Origin: Histoplasma ohiense
Lineage: Eukaryota; Ascomycota; Eurotiomycetes; Onygenales; Ajellomycetaceae
Assembly: GCA_017607445.1 (NCBI GenBank)
Contig: JAEVHH010000003.1
Coordinates: forward strand, 3,410,001 to 3,474,000
Length of the DNA: 64,000 bases
Direction: 5' to 3'
Made by a program: the position numbers and the translations under genes. Every line of letters begins with the position of its first letter. The first letter of the stretch is position 1. The notes beneath the pieces were generated by a model, which made no database searches, was not told the origin of the DNA, and saw nothing but the letters and a program-made list of their open reading frames with translations. Below are positions 50,191 through 63,339 of this stretch, in pieces.

Positions 50191-50664
50191 TCTGAAAATT
50201 GAACGGTTCGCGGTAGTGTTAACTAACTGGTGAAACCGCTCTCTTCTCTCTTCTCTCTTCTCTCTTCAATTGATATCATGGCTGAATTGTGAGGCTAAAG
50301 CTGATGAAAAGTGAAAATTGCACTTTCATCAACTTTTATGATTCCCTCAAAACCTCTTCCGGATTCAATGAGCTTTTGAACTGATTCCTGCCGGGTATTC
50401 TCGTCTTTTTATTTGGAAAAATTGGGCCCATTAGGTCACCTGCCGCTGATATTATGGCTGCAATTGTCCCCACGCTCGAAGCATGAAGAGTGATTTAACT
50501 GAGTATGCTTGTACAGTACATTACATTATGCGAAATATAAATAAAATAAAAGAATAATATGAAAATAGAACAGCGCCGTCTTAGATACCTTAAACCCTAT
50601 TCGTGAAGAACCAAGTGTAAAAAAAAGAACCCACCACGGCTTTCCATTCGAAAATCCCGCTTAA

Positions 50665-53600
50665 CTAAACCTCAACCTCAACCGTTAGTCCACCCTCCCC
50701 ATCATCCGTTCCCGTCCCGTTTCCATCATCCTCATCGTCATAATCGTCCTCATAATCATCACCTCCGTCGTACTCGTCCGTTCCCACGCCAGCCCCAGTC
50801 CCCGTTCCTGTCCGGCGATGTTCCTGTCGATGGCCGTGCGACAAATGCGACTGCTCGCGACCCGTACTCTTGGCGGCGCTTGAATGCTTATGGCCCTTGT
50901 GGCTGCCACTATACGGTTCACTATCATGCCGCTGATATCCACCACTTCCCTCACTAACGCGGTGATCGATGATGACCATCTCTCCCTCATCAGGGTCGCC
51001 GCTCCCCTCGCCCTCGTGATCTGTAACATCACCGTTATCGCGACGACGACGACGATGGTAGGGACTGGCAGCGGCCCTGCTAGCTCGCGAGCGTTCCGCT
51101 TCATCAGCAACGGTGGATTCTGGAGTGGAGAGATGGCGGCTTGGAGCCGTAGGGCCGGTTTCGCTTCGATCCCCAGCTACGCCTCCTCTCGAACCGCTGC
51201 TGCTACTAGTTCGGTTATGGGGTGTATTTGTAATAGCCCCCTGATACTGCTGCCTCATCTTTTGCCTAGCCAACTCAGCTGCGAGCTCCTCATTGCGCGC
51301 ATTCTGCTCTTCCAGCCGCTTACGGGCGCCCGAACGGTCAAGTAATCGCGCCTCGCGCTCGGCCGTGAGGCGGCGCTCGAGCTCTTGCAACCGTTTTATC
51401 CATTTCTCCTGTGAGGGTTCGCTGCTGGAATGGGAGTGGTGCGGAGAGCTGACATGCTGGTATCGTGATTGTTGCTGTGCAACTTGCGTGGATGAGGATG
51501 TTCCGGCTGGACCGACGGGGTTGTTTGTAAGTGTTGAGGAAGAGGAATACTGGGATGGTTGGGGGTTGCTCGAGGAACCGCGGGAGAGGGCGCTGGGGCT
51601 TCGACTAGGCTGTCGAACATGTGCGTGTGCTTGACCGCCGGCAGTAGAAGCGTTGTCAACTGTTGTTGTGGAGCTGTATCGAGATAAGGTGTTGGCAGCG
51701 AGATTAGATGCAGACCGTCCTGACGCGCTGTGGGCGTTTCCGCTTCCAGCGGCCGCAGCGTTAGCCGCACGAGCTCGCGAATGGGATTGGAGAAGATTCA
51801 ACTCCGCTTTCAGAAGCCTATTCTCACCCCTGAGTTTGGAGATTTCGGCGCTAGAAGAGTTCGGGGGAGTTGAACGATGTTGTGGTTGACTGGATTTTAA
51901 ATTTTGAACCAATTCCTCCATCCGTTCAAGTTTCTTAAAGCGGATGTTCAGACTGTGTTCTAAATTCTGATACTCCTTTGTCAAGTCCCGCTCCACGGAT
52001 TTGATCCGCGCCTTGAACCCGCCAATATGTGTTTCAACCGTTTTGAGCGCCAGTAACAGATTGCGGCTAAAGCCTGGCCAGAAAAGCATGTTTCCAATAA
52101 CTTCTTGGCTAGGCAGATTCCCGTTGATTAGACTGTTCGAGTGGGCCCAGTCAGGTCCGCACATAGCTGAAAGTCGTTTCCAAATAATCAGGAACATTGC
52201 ATTACGCTCGCTTAGTTGGTCCTTATACTGCTGCTCGAGCGTACTGAAACGCTTTCGGTCCTGATTTCGTGCGGCTTCCAAGTCCGAGATCCTTGAGTTA
52301 TTTTGTGAGATTGTCCGCGAAGCTTGGTGGTGCGATTTAAGTGCCTGTTCGAATGAATGTTTATCTGCCCGATGCGCTTGACGCTCCCTTTCTAATAGAT
52401 CGGCAAGTTTGCGAGTCTCCAAGCCATGGCTTTCGAGAAGGGCATCCCGGTTACGGAGGAGAGATTCCCTCTCATCGAGCTTAGTGCGAGTGCTCTCCAG
52501 CTCGAGAGCGGTTGAATCCAACTCCTGCTGTAGCTTGGTGATTGAAGCAAGTAAGCTTGAGCGTGTGCCATTGAGGTCCCCGAGGGCTTCACGGAGGCTA
52601 TTCTCCAATTCCATCAAGCGTTCTTTCCAAGTTGTAGCCTCGATCTCCCTTGAGGAGAGGTTCTTCTTCAACTTACGGACCTCGTCCTTGGCGGTGGTCG
52701 CCTCGCGGTTCAGCTCATTCATAATGCGCTGCACCTCCTGCTTCTCTTTACTCCCAACGACTTCCCGCTGGTGTCTCTCCTCCGCAAGGCGACTATCGAG
52801 CTCCTTGGTTCTATCCTTCTCACTAAGTAGACTCATCTGGCAAGTCTTCAGTTCAGATTCCAAATCTCCGATCTTGATTTTATCGCCATCTTGCTCCTCA
52901 CGGAGGAAAGCAATCTCATTCTGGCTAGATTCCTGCTGAACGGTCAGCCGCTGCACTTTGCTATTGGCTTCAAAGAGGCTTTTCTCCATCTGCTCCAGTT
53001 CCCGATTCGCATCATCCAATTCTTGTTGCACAGCTTTGTATTTTTGTAAGTTGCTCTGTGCATCTTCTTCCAGCCTAATTATGCCCTCGCTTGCCGACCG
53101 CATTTCCGCCTGCAAAGCTTTCAGATTCTCATGTTGATTAGCCAACTCAGCCTCCATGCGCTGACACTCGTCAATTTTCTGATCCAGCTCATCACCCATA
53201 GCATCCAGTTCCTCCTGCGCCTCTGCTTTGAGATCCTGTAATGCCTCCTCCCGCTCCTCGGCAATCTGCAACGCGTGATCTCGCTCCAGTTGCATGGTTT
53301 GCAAGTCTTCTTCTGCCTGTTCCACATCAGCCTGGTATGCACGATCCAACGCCTCCAGGTCACTCATGCATTCGTCAAGTTGGGTGCGAAGACTTTGATT
53401 CTCAAGCTTAAGCGCCGATACGTGATCGCGGAGTTCACCATTCTTGATCTCCAGGCTTTCGCGTTCTGCATCACTGGCGCGGGATCTCACCCCATCGCTG
53501 GCATGGGAATTAGACCTATCCTGGGCGCGGGAGACTGATCGCTCAAAGATACTATCGCCAGCAACAGACCGGCCACCATCACCCCTCCGCTGGCCCAATT

Positions 53601-56553
53601 TCAGGTCTTCGATTTCCTGGTAGAGTCTCTCCTTTTCACGATTTCTAGATGTTAGCATGGAAGTCTGCGCACTGACTTCGCGACGAAGCTCAGCGTTTTC
53701 TTGCTTAAGAAGTTCCAGTTCAACGAGAGTAGCGCTGGATGTAGTTCCAAGACCAGCACTCCGGTCAATGTCCCGTTCAGAGGCGCTGGATCGAGAGACG
53801 ACGGATAATTTGCCAACACGAGAACCACCAGATCGGCTACCAGACATCGCATCTGGCTTCATACGCAGAAGCTCATCCCGAAGCTTTCTGTTTTCCTCCT
53901 CAGCCTGTTCTCTAGCTGCGGTTTCTGCATCAAGCATGTCCTTCCACATATCCTAAACGCATAGAACATGTCAGTAAGCTCACAAACGAGCAGCCCGTCG
54001 AAGGAAACACTTTCTCTCCCATTGGCAGAAATCAATGTAATGCAAGTAACTCACCCTCTCCTCCCTTGCCCCCGTATCAGAGCCGATAGTCACTCGTCCA
54101 TCACCCAACGACTTTACCATCTCAGCCAGGCGCCTCTTCTCACTCTCCCGCGAAATACTTTCCGACCTTAATCTTTCAATCTCCACCTCATACGTCTCAA
54201 TCCTTTCTCGCAGATATGTCAGCTCTTCTTCATCTACACCTCCATTTACCCGTCCCTGTCCATCTTCATCCTCAGCCTCTATCCCATCCTCTCTCTCAGA
54301 CTTTTCCTGGCCCCCATCACTACCAGCGGCTTTACGATCACGAAGCTGCTTCTCCAAATCGCGAATATTCCTCCGGAGCGCTTGATTATCCTTCTGGAGT
54401 TTGAGTTTATCAGACTTCAGCTCGACGTTCTCGGAAATCATTTCCTTCACGCCCTCTTCAGAACGCTTATTCAACGCTTCATTGAGGAAGTGAATGCGCA
54501 TCTTGAGGTCAAAATTTTCCTTCGATAACCTATCTATAGTGCTGCTCTGTTCCTTGAGCGTAAGCGATTTGCCGCTACGCCCAAAGGCAGGCGTTGGGGC
54601 ACCTCCACGCTTGTCCGGGGACATGCCAAGTGTACTTTCTCGGAATTGACGGGCGAGGGTGGCCGGGATCTGGATATCCTTGATGTGGTCTGTTATGGCG
54701 GTTTCTGGAGGCGGTTGATCACGCGATTGAGCTTTGGGAGTCATCGGATCCGCTGCAGACTTTCCCCCCGACGATCCTGGACGAGCCTGGGATGTTGAAT
54801 CTTCTTCATCTAGCGTATGTAGACTAACATCCGAAACACCGCTGAACCCTCTTCGCTGTTCTATCAAGTTATCATCACTCATACCCGATACTCCAGATGC
54901 CATGCTTCCAAGACTTATCGATCTCGACAGCTCCATCTTCTTCTGCCTGCCATGGCTGTGCGACCGCTGGCCGATGTTATTAGCAGGCGCTGCCCCGCCG
55001 GACTGAATTGCAAAATCGACACCCATCGCAGCCTCGCTAGACGCAGTATCCGTACCGACAGTCGCAGTGGAAGAATTTGAAAACCGGTGGACAGACTGAC
55101 GGCTCGTCAAGAACTTGGGTCGCTTGCGCCTGCGCTCCGAAGACGCGCTTAAATCTTGCGGCGCATCTCCCTCGCTACCACTTACTCCCGTAGTATCTTG
55201 CAAGTGTCGCGATGCGGCACGAGTTGGGGAAATGTTCCGCGTAGAGCGCCGGGGAGTGGCATCTGCATTATCATCATCAGTACTTGATAGTTGCGAATCG
55301 CGTTGAGCGCCATATTGGCGGCGCTGTGATGCATTGCTCCGTAGACTAGAATTCGACAAAGCCGTAGAGATAGCCCTCGAGACCGTTCTGGCCGCCGCAG
55401 CTGCGGTTGGCGACGACGATATGGTCTCCAACGACGAAATATTAGTAGTATCATTCCCTTTTGCAGAAGGAGTCAGATCCGAGTCGTCATAATTATCGTT
55501 ATCGCGATCGCGATTGTGGTCGGCCTCTCCCTTCTGCGAATCCCCTTCCTCCTCGAAGAAGGAAGGCTCCAATCTTGTAGCGCGGCGAGCGGCCGGGGTC
55601 TTGTATGCGCCAGGCGGTGTGGTAGGGGAAGGGGGCGTTGCTCGGCTATCACCCTCCTCGACCTGTGACAGGCTCCTATCGTTCACGCCGATCAAGTATG
55701 TATCATCCGGCGCAGGTAGACCGGGTGTGGCAGCGACATCGATTGTGGAGGGTTCGGGGAGAAAACTGGATTCCATGTCTAGCAATTTCTGGCGCATTTC
55801 TTTCTCGTCGAGGGTTGTGTGATTGGGTAGTGTCTGGTCATTGAAGTTTTCATTGGAATTTTCATTTTCGTCTCCGTGGATATGGTCTTGCTCGTTCTCA
55901 TCCCCCTGCCCATGTTCTTGCGTGTTATTCCCGTGCTTGTGTTCGTGCGCATGGTCATGGTTGTCATTATGGTCGTTAGTATTGGTCGAGTCGTCCATGG
56001 TGTCATTATATGCGGAGTGAGGGATGGCGGAGGGGAGCAAAAGGCTTCTGGAATCGTTGAAGTCAATACTTGGAAGGAGGATCGAAGAGGAGGAATAATC
56101 CTCGATGGCTAGAAGAGGGGACTGCAAAGACATCGGCTCCTGCTGAGGGCGTTGACGCGGTGACAATTGCAGGGGTGAATCCTTGGAACTTAGTACAAAC
56201 GGGTCATAGACATTTTCACCGTTGTCATTCTTAGTACGATTATCGCTATTGTTATTTGTATCATCCTCCCTCAACAACCGACTGTTCGACTGATTCTTCT
56301 CCTTGTCATCCCATGGTTGGTATCGTTCTTCGTATTCTTGATGTCCACGCAGCTCGGGCTTCCCATCCCGCGTCCCGACCTCATCACCAAACTCCATTTT
56401 CATCGGTGAGAGCTCGTCGTCCGTATCAAACCCGCCGGGAACCCTGGACGACCTCCGTTTCTGCGCAGCGGGAGGTTTATTCATGAGACTTGGGTTTGTA
56501 CCCAGGAGAACAGGAGGGGAATGCAAATCCGGAGCCGAACGTGAGGCTGCCAT
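50665..56553 (-). CDS. apsB: Mto1/ApsB-type microtubule organiser
   Basis: Proteins of this family recruit gamma-tubulin complexes to spindle pole bodies and septal or cytoplasmic sites to nucleate microtubules. Two exons (56553-54055 and 53952-50665) with a 102-bp phase-0 intron give 1928 residues. The N-terminal 650 residues are Ser/Asn/Asp-rich and probably disordered. A centrosomin motif 1 (CNN_1N, gamma-tubulin complex binding) lies at about 663-745, with LKEQSSTIDRLSKENFDLKM and IHFLNEALNKRSEEG. Long coiled coil fills most of 745-1560. Near the C-terminus (about 1680-1732), WIKRLQELERRLTAEREARL and DRSGARKRLEEQNARNEEL match the Mto2-binding/MASC region. The tail is acidic and Gly/Thr/Asp-rich. 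It is longer than the roughly 1,000-residue Aspergillus ApsB, mainly because of the disordered ends. The ATG at 56,553 is the first in frame. Confidence 0.92.
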
Positions 56554-58288
56554 GGCTGCTCTTGATGTTGTGGTCGTTGGTTAGAGATGTGGTTCGCGAT
56601 GATTTGGTGTCATGCCGCCAACAGTAAATCTAGTGCAGGTCTGAGGCTATGTTCGTATGTTGCAGATATTGTAATAGGCCCAGCCAATTGGTTTGGTTGC
56701 TGCAGGTGCTTAGAGCATGGTGGTGGAGCTGTGGGGTTTGCTGGGAGTTGTTTGCTGGGCGTTGTTGTTGTTGTTGTTGATGATGATACTGTCTGAGGCT
56801 CTGGCCGTGTCTCCGGCGTCATCGGCTCACTGACTTTTGGTTCAGGGGAGGCGGGACCAAGCCCAACAGCCCCAACAGCAATGGAAATGGAAATGGAAAT
56901 GGAAATGGAAATGGAAATGGCTTATTTTAACGTTCCAATCTAGTTAACTAACATAGCTAATATTTACTACCACAAATATCTATTTCGAGCCTGCAACAAC
57001 AGATGGCAGATAACTATATATATTCCTCTGAACTGACATTGAGACGATAGTTAGATACTAACTATCTACTTCGCTGCCCTTTCAGGGGGCCGAAGATGCT
57101 TCTTCGGGTCTGCGCGAGCCTCACTGGTATGAGGGCAGAACATCTCACTCGCTCATTTGGCTCCATCGCTTTCAACGAGCTCCTTAGCAGCACGGTTTGC
57201 CATGTTAATACAATTACGAGATGCAAGATGAGACCGCCTTGCCTCTCTCTATTCCATCGACAGGTTCTTTTGATTTGCAATCCAAATGTATCAACCCAGC
57301 ATTCTGGTATACAAAAGATGGCCTGTCTGATTTCGCAAAAACTCCGTATCTCCAATCTGTGTTCTGATGATAGGAACTTGGGAGATTAGCCCAAACATTA
57401 TATGTTTTTTGCTAAAAAAAGGAGACTGGGATAGAGAGAGATGAATAGTTCTCGGAACCACTCGCCTATCCTTAAAGCTGCACGCTGAGATGGTAAAAAC
57501 GGAAATTTCGTTCAAGCTGCGTTTAAAATCTTCTCAGATAAATGAACTGCGGGTATATTACCGAGTTGACAGGGGTTTAACTTATATCAAATATATACAT
57601 GTATTTATTTGTATTAATCACCGTCCAAAGACTAGACCTTAGATACATTTCGAGATGAAAATAATATCAATATGACTGGGTCACCCCCAACTTCTGATTT
57701 ATATATAAGTAATGATCAATTTACAAAACAGAAGAAGCAAAGTGATTTCTGAAACTCAGACAAAACATTCAGAGAGGAAATACAACAAGGAGCTATGAAA
57801 CGAAATTCAGGATGGGTTATTTGCCAGCCAGGAAATAATAAGTAAACAGATTAATTAGAAAAGATGTAAGAATGTAGCAAAGTTCATGAGAGAATCAAAG
57901 AGGCAAAAACGAAAACAGGAGTTAATAATAAAAGAGAAGAGAGGGATGGAAAAGAAGGGAAGCATAATTAAATAATCAGAGTTAAAGTAATAGTTGTACG
58001 TTTTCGTTTCTGTGCTTACTTGCTTTGTGAGAAAAATGCAGAAGAAATCAGATAAGAGTCAAAAGAAAAAGAAAAGAGAGAAAGCTGACAGCAAGGTCGT
58101 AGTGCTAGACAGTCAGTAATTTCATAATACCAGCCCAATTTGCAGTGCTGTCCACCTCCCAAAAAGAAAAGAAAAATTTTGACAGGTATCTCAGATATAA
58201 TACCACACTCATGAAAAATAGAGCGTCCAAAACAACAAAAAACAGAAGCAAAGGGAAGAAGAAAGTAAAACACACAAGGGAAAGATCA
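56554..58288. other. Intergenic region
   Basis: This contains the promoter of the Mto1-type gene and the 3' flank of the Sec7 gene. It holds a (TTG)n patch near 56,762-56,780 and the hexamer array at 56,881-56,920. No gene was recognised. Confidence 0.5.
56881..56920 (+). repeat. (ATGGAA)n hexanucleotide repeat
   Basis: Nearly seven perfect tandem units upstream of the Mto1-type gene. Confidence 0.95.
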
Positions 58289-61200
58289 TCAAGAAACACT
58301 TAAGCTAGAAGCCCGCGGTCTATCAATCGGCGATGTCTTCAGCTCTACTAACCCGTGCAACGCCGTCGGCGTTTCCGTACTTGTTCCCGCTCCATTCCCG
58401 CTCGTCCCAGCAGAAACGGCCCGGATCTTCTCCCTCAACGTCTGCGCCGTCGTCAAACAATCAATATACGTGCGAAACTTTACAATCTCTCTCAAAAGAT
58501 ATGAACTCTTCCGCTCCCAATTCGCTAGTGCTTTATTTGCATTGGGGTGGCGGGGGGTAAATGCTAGAGACATCGCGCCGCGTAGTTCGTTGTGTCGCTG
58601 TAACTCCTCCTCGACGTGTTTGACGTATCTGCGAAGCGTGGCAAGTTGGTCATTTTCGGAGAGCGTGGAGGCCATCATGCTTTGTTGCGGAGGAGTCCAG
58701 TCGCTGATATGTATGCGGTCGGCAGGGAGGCGGGGACGTACGCTGGATTGGTGATCTAGAGAGCCACGGAAGGAGCTTTGGAAGCTTTGGCGGGTAGCCG
58801 AGGAGTTTGCGGTTTGTGGAGGCGGTGCTGTTTGTTGTTGTGGGCCACTGGTGGAAGAGGAGCCGGTAGCAGTTGTTTCGCCGTTGCCGCTATTATGAAC
58901 TAAAGCGCTATTAATGACTGCAGGGCTCCAGCCATATTCGATGTTACTGATGCCGCCAAATAACGGCTCCTTAGATAACCTGGCGCTCCAATAGTTGGCA
59001 GATGAGACAAACTCTTTCACGATTTCCGGCGTGCCTACTTGGAACAGGTGGACGGCGCCCGTTGGCAGGCTTAGTGCCCATACATGGGGGCGGGACTTCG
59101 AGTAGCCTGGCGACGGGAGGGCGCTGGCGATGGACTGACGTAGAAGGAATTTCCACGTTTCTTCCGCGTTTTCTGTCCAATTTCCCCCACCAACGACAAG
59201 GCCGCCATTCTGTCGCTGCTTCGGCTTCAACCGCATGGACTTGGTCGAGGCGTTAAATGAGAACAATCGCATCCAACCGCGCTGAATTACGGCAAATGAT
59301 TCATTCCAATTTCTATCCTTGGAGCGTTTATCAACCGAATCGAGATGATGTTTGTGCTTAAGACTGCCCTCCTTTGCCCATGGTGCACCTGCAAGCTCCA
59401 ATGTTTCATCCTCTAAAAGAGCGGCCGCTCGTTCTGAGTCCTCCACGCCGGACATCGCATTAGCCGAGTCTTCGCGAATAATAGCATGGCTCAAGGCATT
59501 GGCAAACCCAATGGACTGCTGATAGTCGCCTCGTGGAAACTCAGAACCTAGTGAATCCATCGACATGGAAGTCAAGGTCTTCCCAAGGGAATGCTTGCTC
59601 CACGTACTTGACGCTGACGGTGACCAAACAGAAGACTGATCATCAAGACTAGTACGGCTTGAGCCGATATTTGAACTTGGATATAATCTTGGACGAGACC
59701 TAGGTTTTGAGGACCACCGAGCGGTTGATAGTCGATTCTCCATGTGCCGGCCTCGCGGGCAAATGTCGGACCCACTTTTGCTCAACGTGCTCGGTGTGCG
59801 ACGGAGCATATTGCCAGTCAGCGTTAAGAAGTTGTTCGAAGGATGATGAGGTTCCCCAGCTTCTACAGTTGCACCTCGGAGGGGCAGTCTCTGCTTATGG
59901 ATAGAGTTATAGAAGTCTCTGAGAACGGATTCAATTTGAAATTCCCAGCCCTTTTGTGTGCCGCGGAACGGCGTGGAAACCAAAGGACCCGAGTCGCTGG
60001 AAGGGACATCAGTATTTTGGCTCGTGCCAACAATACTTAGAGAGTTTGTTCTCGGGGTGCTCTCCGTGGGTTTTGATAGAGTACTGTGGGGAACATCCAT
60101 ATCTACCGAACCGTGGCCTCCATGGCGTACAGGAGGCAGAGTAGGAGACTTCCCAATGAGCGCGCCAGAGATTACGTTGGCCCCTGGGGGCTGTGCCTTG
60201 CTGGAAGCGTTTCCAGGATTTGTTCGTTCGAAAGCGTTCGGGGCGGCGTCTAAAACAACCCGCTGGATGGTGGGCATGGTATTCTTAATAAATTGACTGC
60301 GTGTCATTTTCTGCTCAATGTCCGCCATGTGAAGATCGGTATTCAACAACAGAAGAGAGTAGCATATTGTATGAACAACATCTGCGAAAAAAGAGACCTT
60401 AGTTACAATCAAAATTCATATGACAAGCTAGATTTTTTGATGGGAATAGCGATAAACGTACCTGTTGCCTTAAAGCCATGTTCCGGATTACATTCACACC
60501 ATCGTGACGAGAAAGCATCAAGAATTCTATCGACCTGCTGAGTTTCACCCTTCAGCGCAAGTCGACCGCATAGTCCTCTTAATGCTGCTAAGATATTCAT
60601 ATTTGACCAGTCAAAAAGTTCCATGTATGCCTTTCTCACGGCCGACCGATCCGGGCTTCCAAGCCAAGCTGCTCTAGGTTCTTTGCCTTCTGTTTCATCC
60701 TCGAATTCATCGAATATCTTCTGGGCACGCTGTCTGTCCTCTGCAGTAGGTTCCTCATTAACGGCAAGAATGGTCGTGTCGCCATTATTGGCGTCAATGG
60801 GGTTCCTCTCCACTTCTATTTCCGTATGGATCAGAGGTAACGCCTGCGACTTACTATCTCTGGTCCTGTTCTCATCATCTGGGATTATCGGAGTGTTCGA
60901 TGCCGTGTGATAGTTGGACACAGTGGACAGCGACGCCCGAGGAGACGTAATCGGCCCTTCCAGCGGTAGATTCAACTTGTTACGCCCATCAGATAAATGT
61001 TCAACAGGAGAATCAGATTCCTGCCAGGCCTTCTCCTGCAGATGCCTCGTAGGATGTGCATGATTATCCCCAGTTAGAACATGAGTTTGCACATATGACG
61101 AGCCGTGTTCGGATTTGTTGTACGATACTGAAGTAGACAATGAAGCCGTAGAAATGGACAATCCATCAGTAGCCCCATGCATGCTTTGTGATAATTGTAG

Positions 61201-63339
61201 GTGCGTTGGTGAAATTGCGTGTGATGCATGGGAGCCGTTGGCGCTTGTTTTCTCCGACGAATGTGAGCCACTGATAAATTCGGCCGATTGTCCTACTGGC
61301 ATTAGTTTCATATGGGTTGGCGTATTGGGGCTAGTCATAGGGCGCCTGGTTCGATCACTGGAATATGCCGGATCCGCTCCCTTGTTTACACTGCTCCTAT
61401 CGGTCAGGAGAGAATCATCACGGTCATGACAAGATACGTTTAGATTGAGTCCGGATTTGAAATTAAGCGAGTTTAGCTTTCTTGGTTTCTGGGTACCGGA
61501 ATTGTTCTCTGGGTTTACAGACATCATCTCGTTGCTCATTACTTCCGCAGGGTCATGTTTAAAGTCAGCGAGGGATGGCTGTTCGCCGCCTGAAACTTCA
61601 TTATCTGCATCGTCCATCGCGGGGTCGTGGTCAACCTCATGTGATGATGTGTTTGTCAAGTAAGGATCCATAACCTTCCTGAGACTGCTAACTGGGCTTG
61701 GTTCTGGGCCCAAATCGCCACGTAAATGATCAACTTTAAAGTGTTCTGGCTTCGAACTACAAAGAGATAGTTTCAGCGGTGGTGGGACATGATCCGGAAT
61801 GGACTTCTTCCGGCGACGGAAGAAGGATGATGGCTTTTTAGTTATTACAGGAGTGTTTTCGCGGCTTGACACGTTGTTTCCAGGAGATGAGTACTCCTTT
61901 ATTGATTGCTTCTGTCCTTTGGAGGAATTAGGAGTACTGTGATGCTGCTCTCTTTGCTGTCGAGGGGTCTCATTTTCTTGGTTATATGAAGCGCCGACTT
62001 CAGACCGCGATAGGGGTTGGGACTTTGAAGAACCGCCACCAAAAACCCGCCGGAAAAACCCCGGTCGTTCTTTTGGTGTGGGTGGTGGTGGAGTATTGTT
62101 GATGACCGGCTGGGGAGAATCATAAGCAGATTTATGGAATGCAATTGTTGGGCTAGGAGCAGGTTGGTGAAGGGAATAGGTCGGCATAGAGGGAGGAAAA
62201 TCGGGGATAGGGTCACGATGGTGTCTCGACTCGTTTCCACGCCCTCGGATAGTTGCGGTTCCGAGGGTATCAGAACGTCCATTCTTCGTGTACATGCTCC
62301 TAGCTGATTTGCTGCTGCGCTTACGGGATAAGGCGGAACCCCGGGAGCTGCTGGGAGCGGTTCTATTGTAGGCCAATTCGCGCATTGGAGGGGAGATATT
62401 GCGTCGGGGGCCTACAGGAATGCAAGGGGTAGGAGCTGCGTCGATGTCATCGTAATGAAACCCGTTGTAATGAATGAAGTCTTCAAACCCACCTCGATTG
62501 TCCATCAGTGGCTGTGAGGGGGGTAGGCTGGATCCGTAGTCAAAGCTGGCGGAACGTCGCTCCGTGCACTGTCCCAGACGACCACCAGCCGTCATTTGAT
62601 TAAAGTCAACACTGGAGGAGCCACTACTTCGACTACTGGTCTTAGTGCCGACTCTGGATGTTCGATGAGTAGGCGGTCGATCTGCAATGTTCGACCCACG
62701 TTGAGCATCATACGTCTTGTTACGCGTACTCATACTCTCTCCAACCCCACGAACACTGTCAATTCGCCTAAGACCAGGATGGTAGTTAGAATTGCTGTTA
62801 CTCCGGCGACCAAGAGTAGATTGGCTAGAGTAACGGGCAACATTATCCTCCGAGTGTACTTCAATATCTGAAGATATAGAAGAAGAGAACGTGTCGCCTC
62901 GAGGTCGACTAGTCCTCATAGAAGAGTACCGTGTATAGATGGGGTGTGTTTCCTGATCCAGGCTGGAACCGAACAGGCGGGAGTTATCATGTGGGTCACT
63001 GACCGAAAACTGATCCAGGGACAAAAGCATGTTATCTACTACCGACGTACGCGTAACGTGCTTGGGGGATAGGGATAAGTCATGAGTATCATGATCATCC
63101 TCTTCTGAGTCCGGGTTGCCATGGTTATCAACGGGGGGGAAATCGTCCAGAAATGTTTGGCGGATGGGGGGCTGCAGCATCCAATCTCCCTTTCGCATGG
63201 TTTTGTATTTGTTGCTTTGGGGTGGCGGTGTTCGCGGCGGAGACTCGCCAGAGTACGTGTCGTACATTTGAGGAGCTCTAGAAGATGAGGGATATGCAGG
63301 TATGGCTCGTTTCTGCGGTCTTGGATGTTCAAAGGCCAT
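58289..63339 (-). CDS. Sec7-PH ARF guanine-nucleotide exchange factor
   Basis: It likely loads GTP onto an ARF GTPase at the plasma membrane or endosomes, like Syt1, Yel1 and EFA6-type exchangers. Exons 63339-60462 and 60381-58289, with an 80-bp intron inside the Sec7 domain, give 1656 residues. I chose the ATG at 63,339 (MAFEHPRPQ); the open frame extends 26 codons further but only to a TTG. The first 850 residues are Ser/Pro-rich and probably disordered. The Sec7 domain starts near 865. The catalytic glutamate finger is Glu932 in LALKGETQQVDRILDAFSSR. After the splice, DVVHTICYSLLLLNTDLHMA matches the second Sec7 signature. A PH domain spans about 1294-1434 (KEGSLKHKHH to EIVKEFVSSANYWS). 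A helical segment (LRRYVKHVEEELQRH) follows. The order Sec7-PH-coiled coil excludes Gea- or Sec7-type large GEFs. Confidence 0.92.

Larger units (their letters stand above)
43038..50664. other. 7.6-kb gene-free interval upstream of the Zn2Cys6 gene
   Basis: No frame here has a recognisable domain or a consistent splice model. The interval is punctuated by T- or A-runs (near 45,892, 46,380, 46,855, 47,872, 48,604 and 49,786), a (GAT)n at 46,217-46,247, ACA repeats near 48,418-48,460, a poly-A/poly-G junction near 48,604-48,640, a (AG)15 at 50,158-50,187 and TTCTCTC repeats near 50,240-50,265. Three copies of the nonamer TACTCCGTA or its complement occur at 45,153, 47,488 and 49,264. It may hold the regulator's promoter, long untranslated regions or non-coding transcripts. 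Confidence 0.5.

Noticed and set aside
52409..52939. 176-codon plus-strand frame rich in Ser, Leu and Arg
   Set aside because: Antisense shadow of the coiled-coil region of the Mto1-type gene. Other plus-strand frames between 50,884 and 56,486 are likewise shadows.
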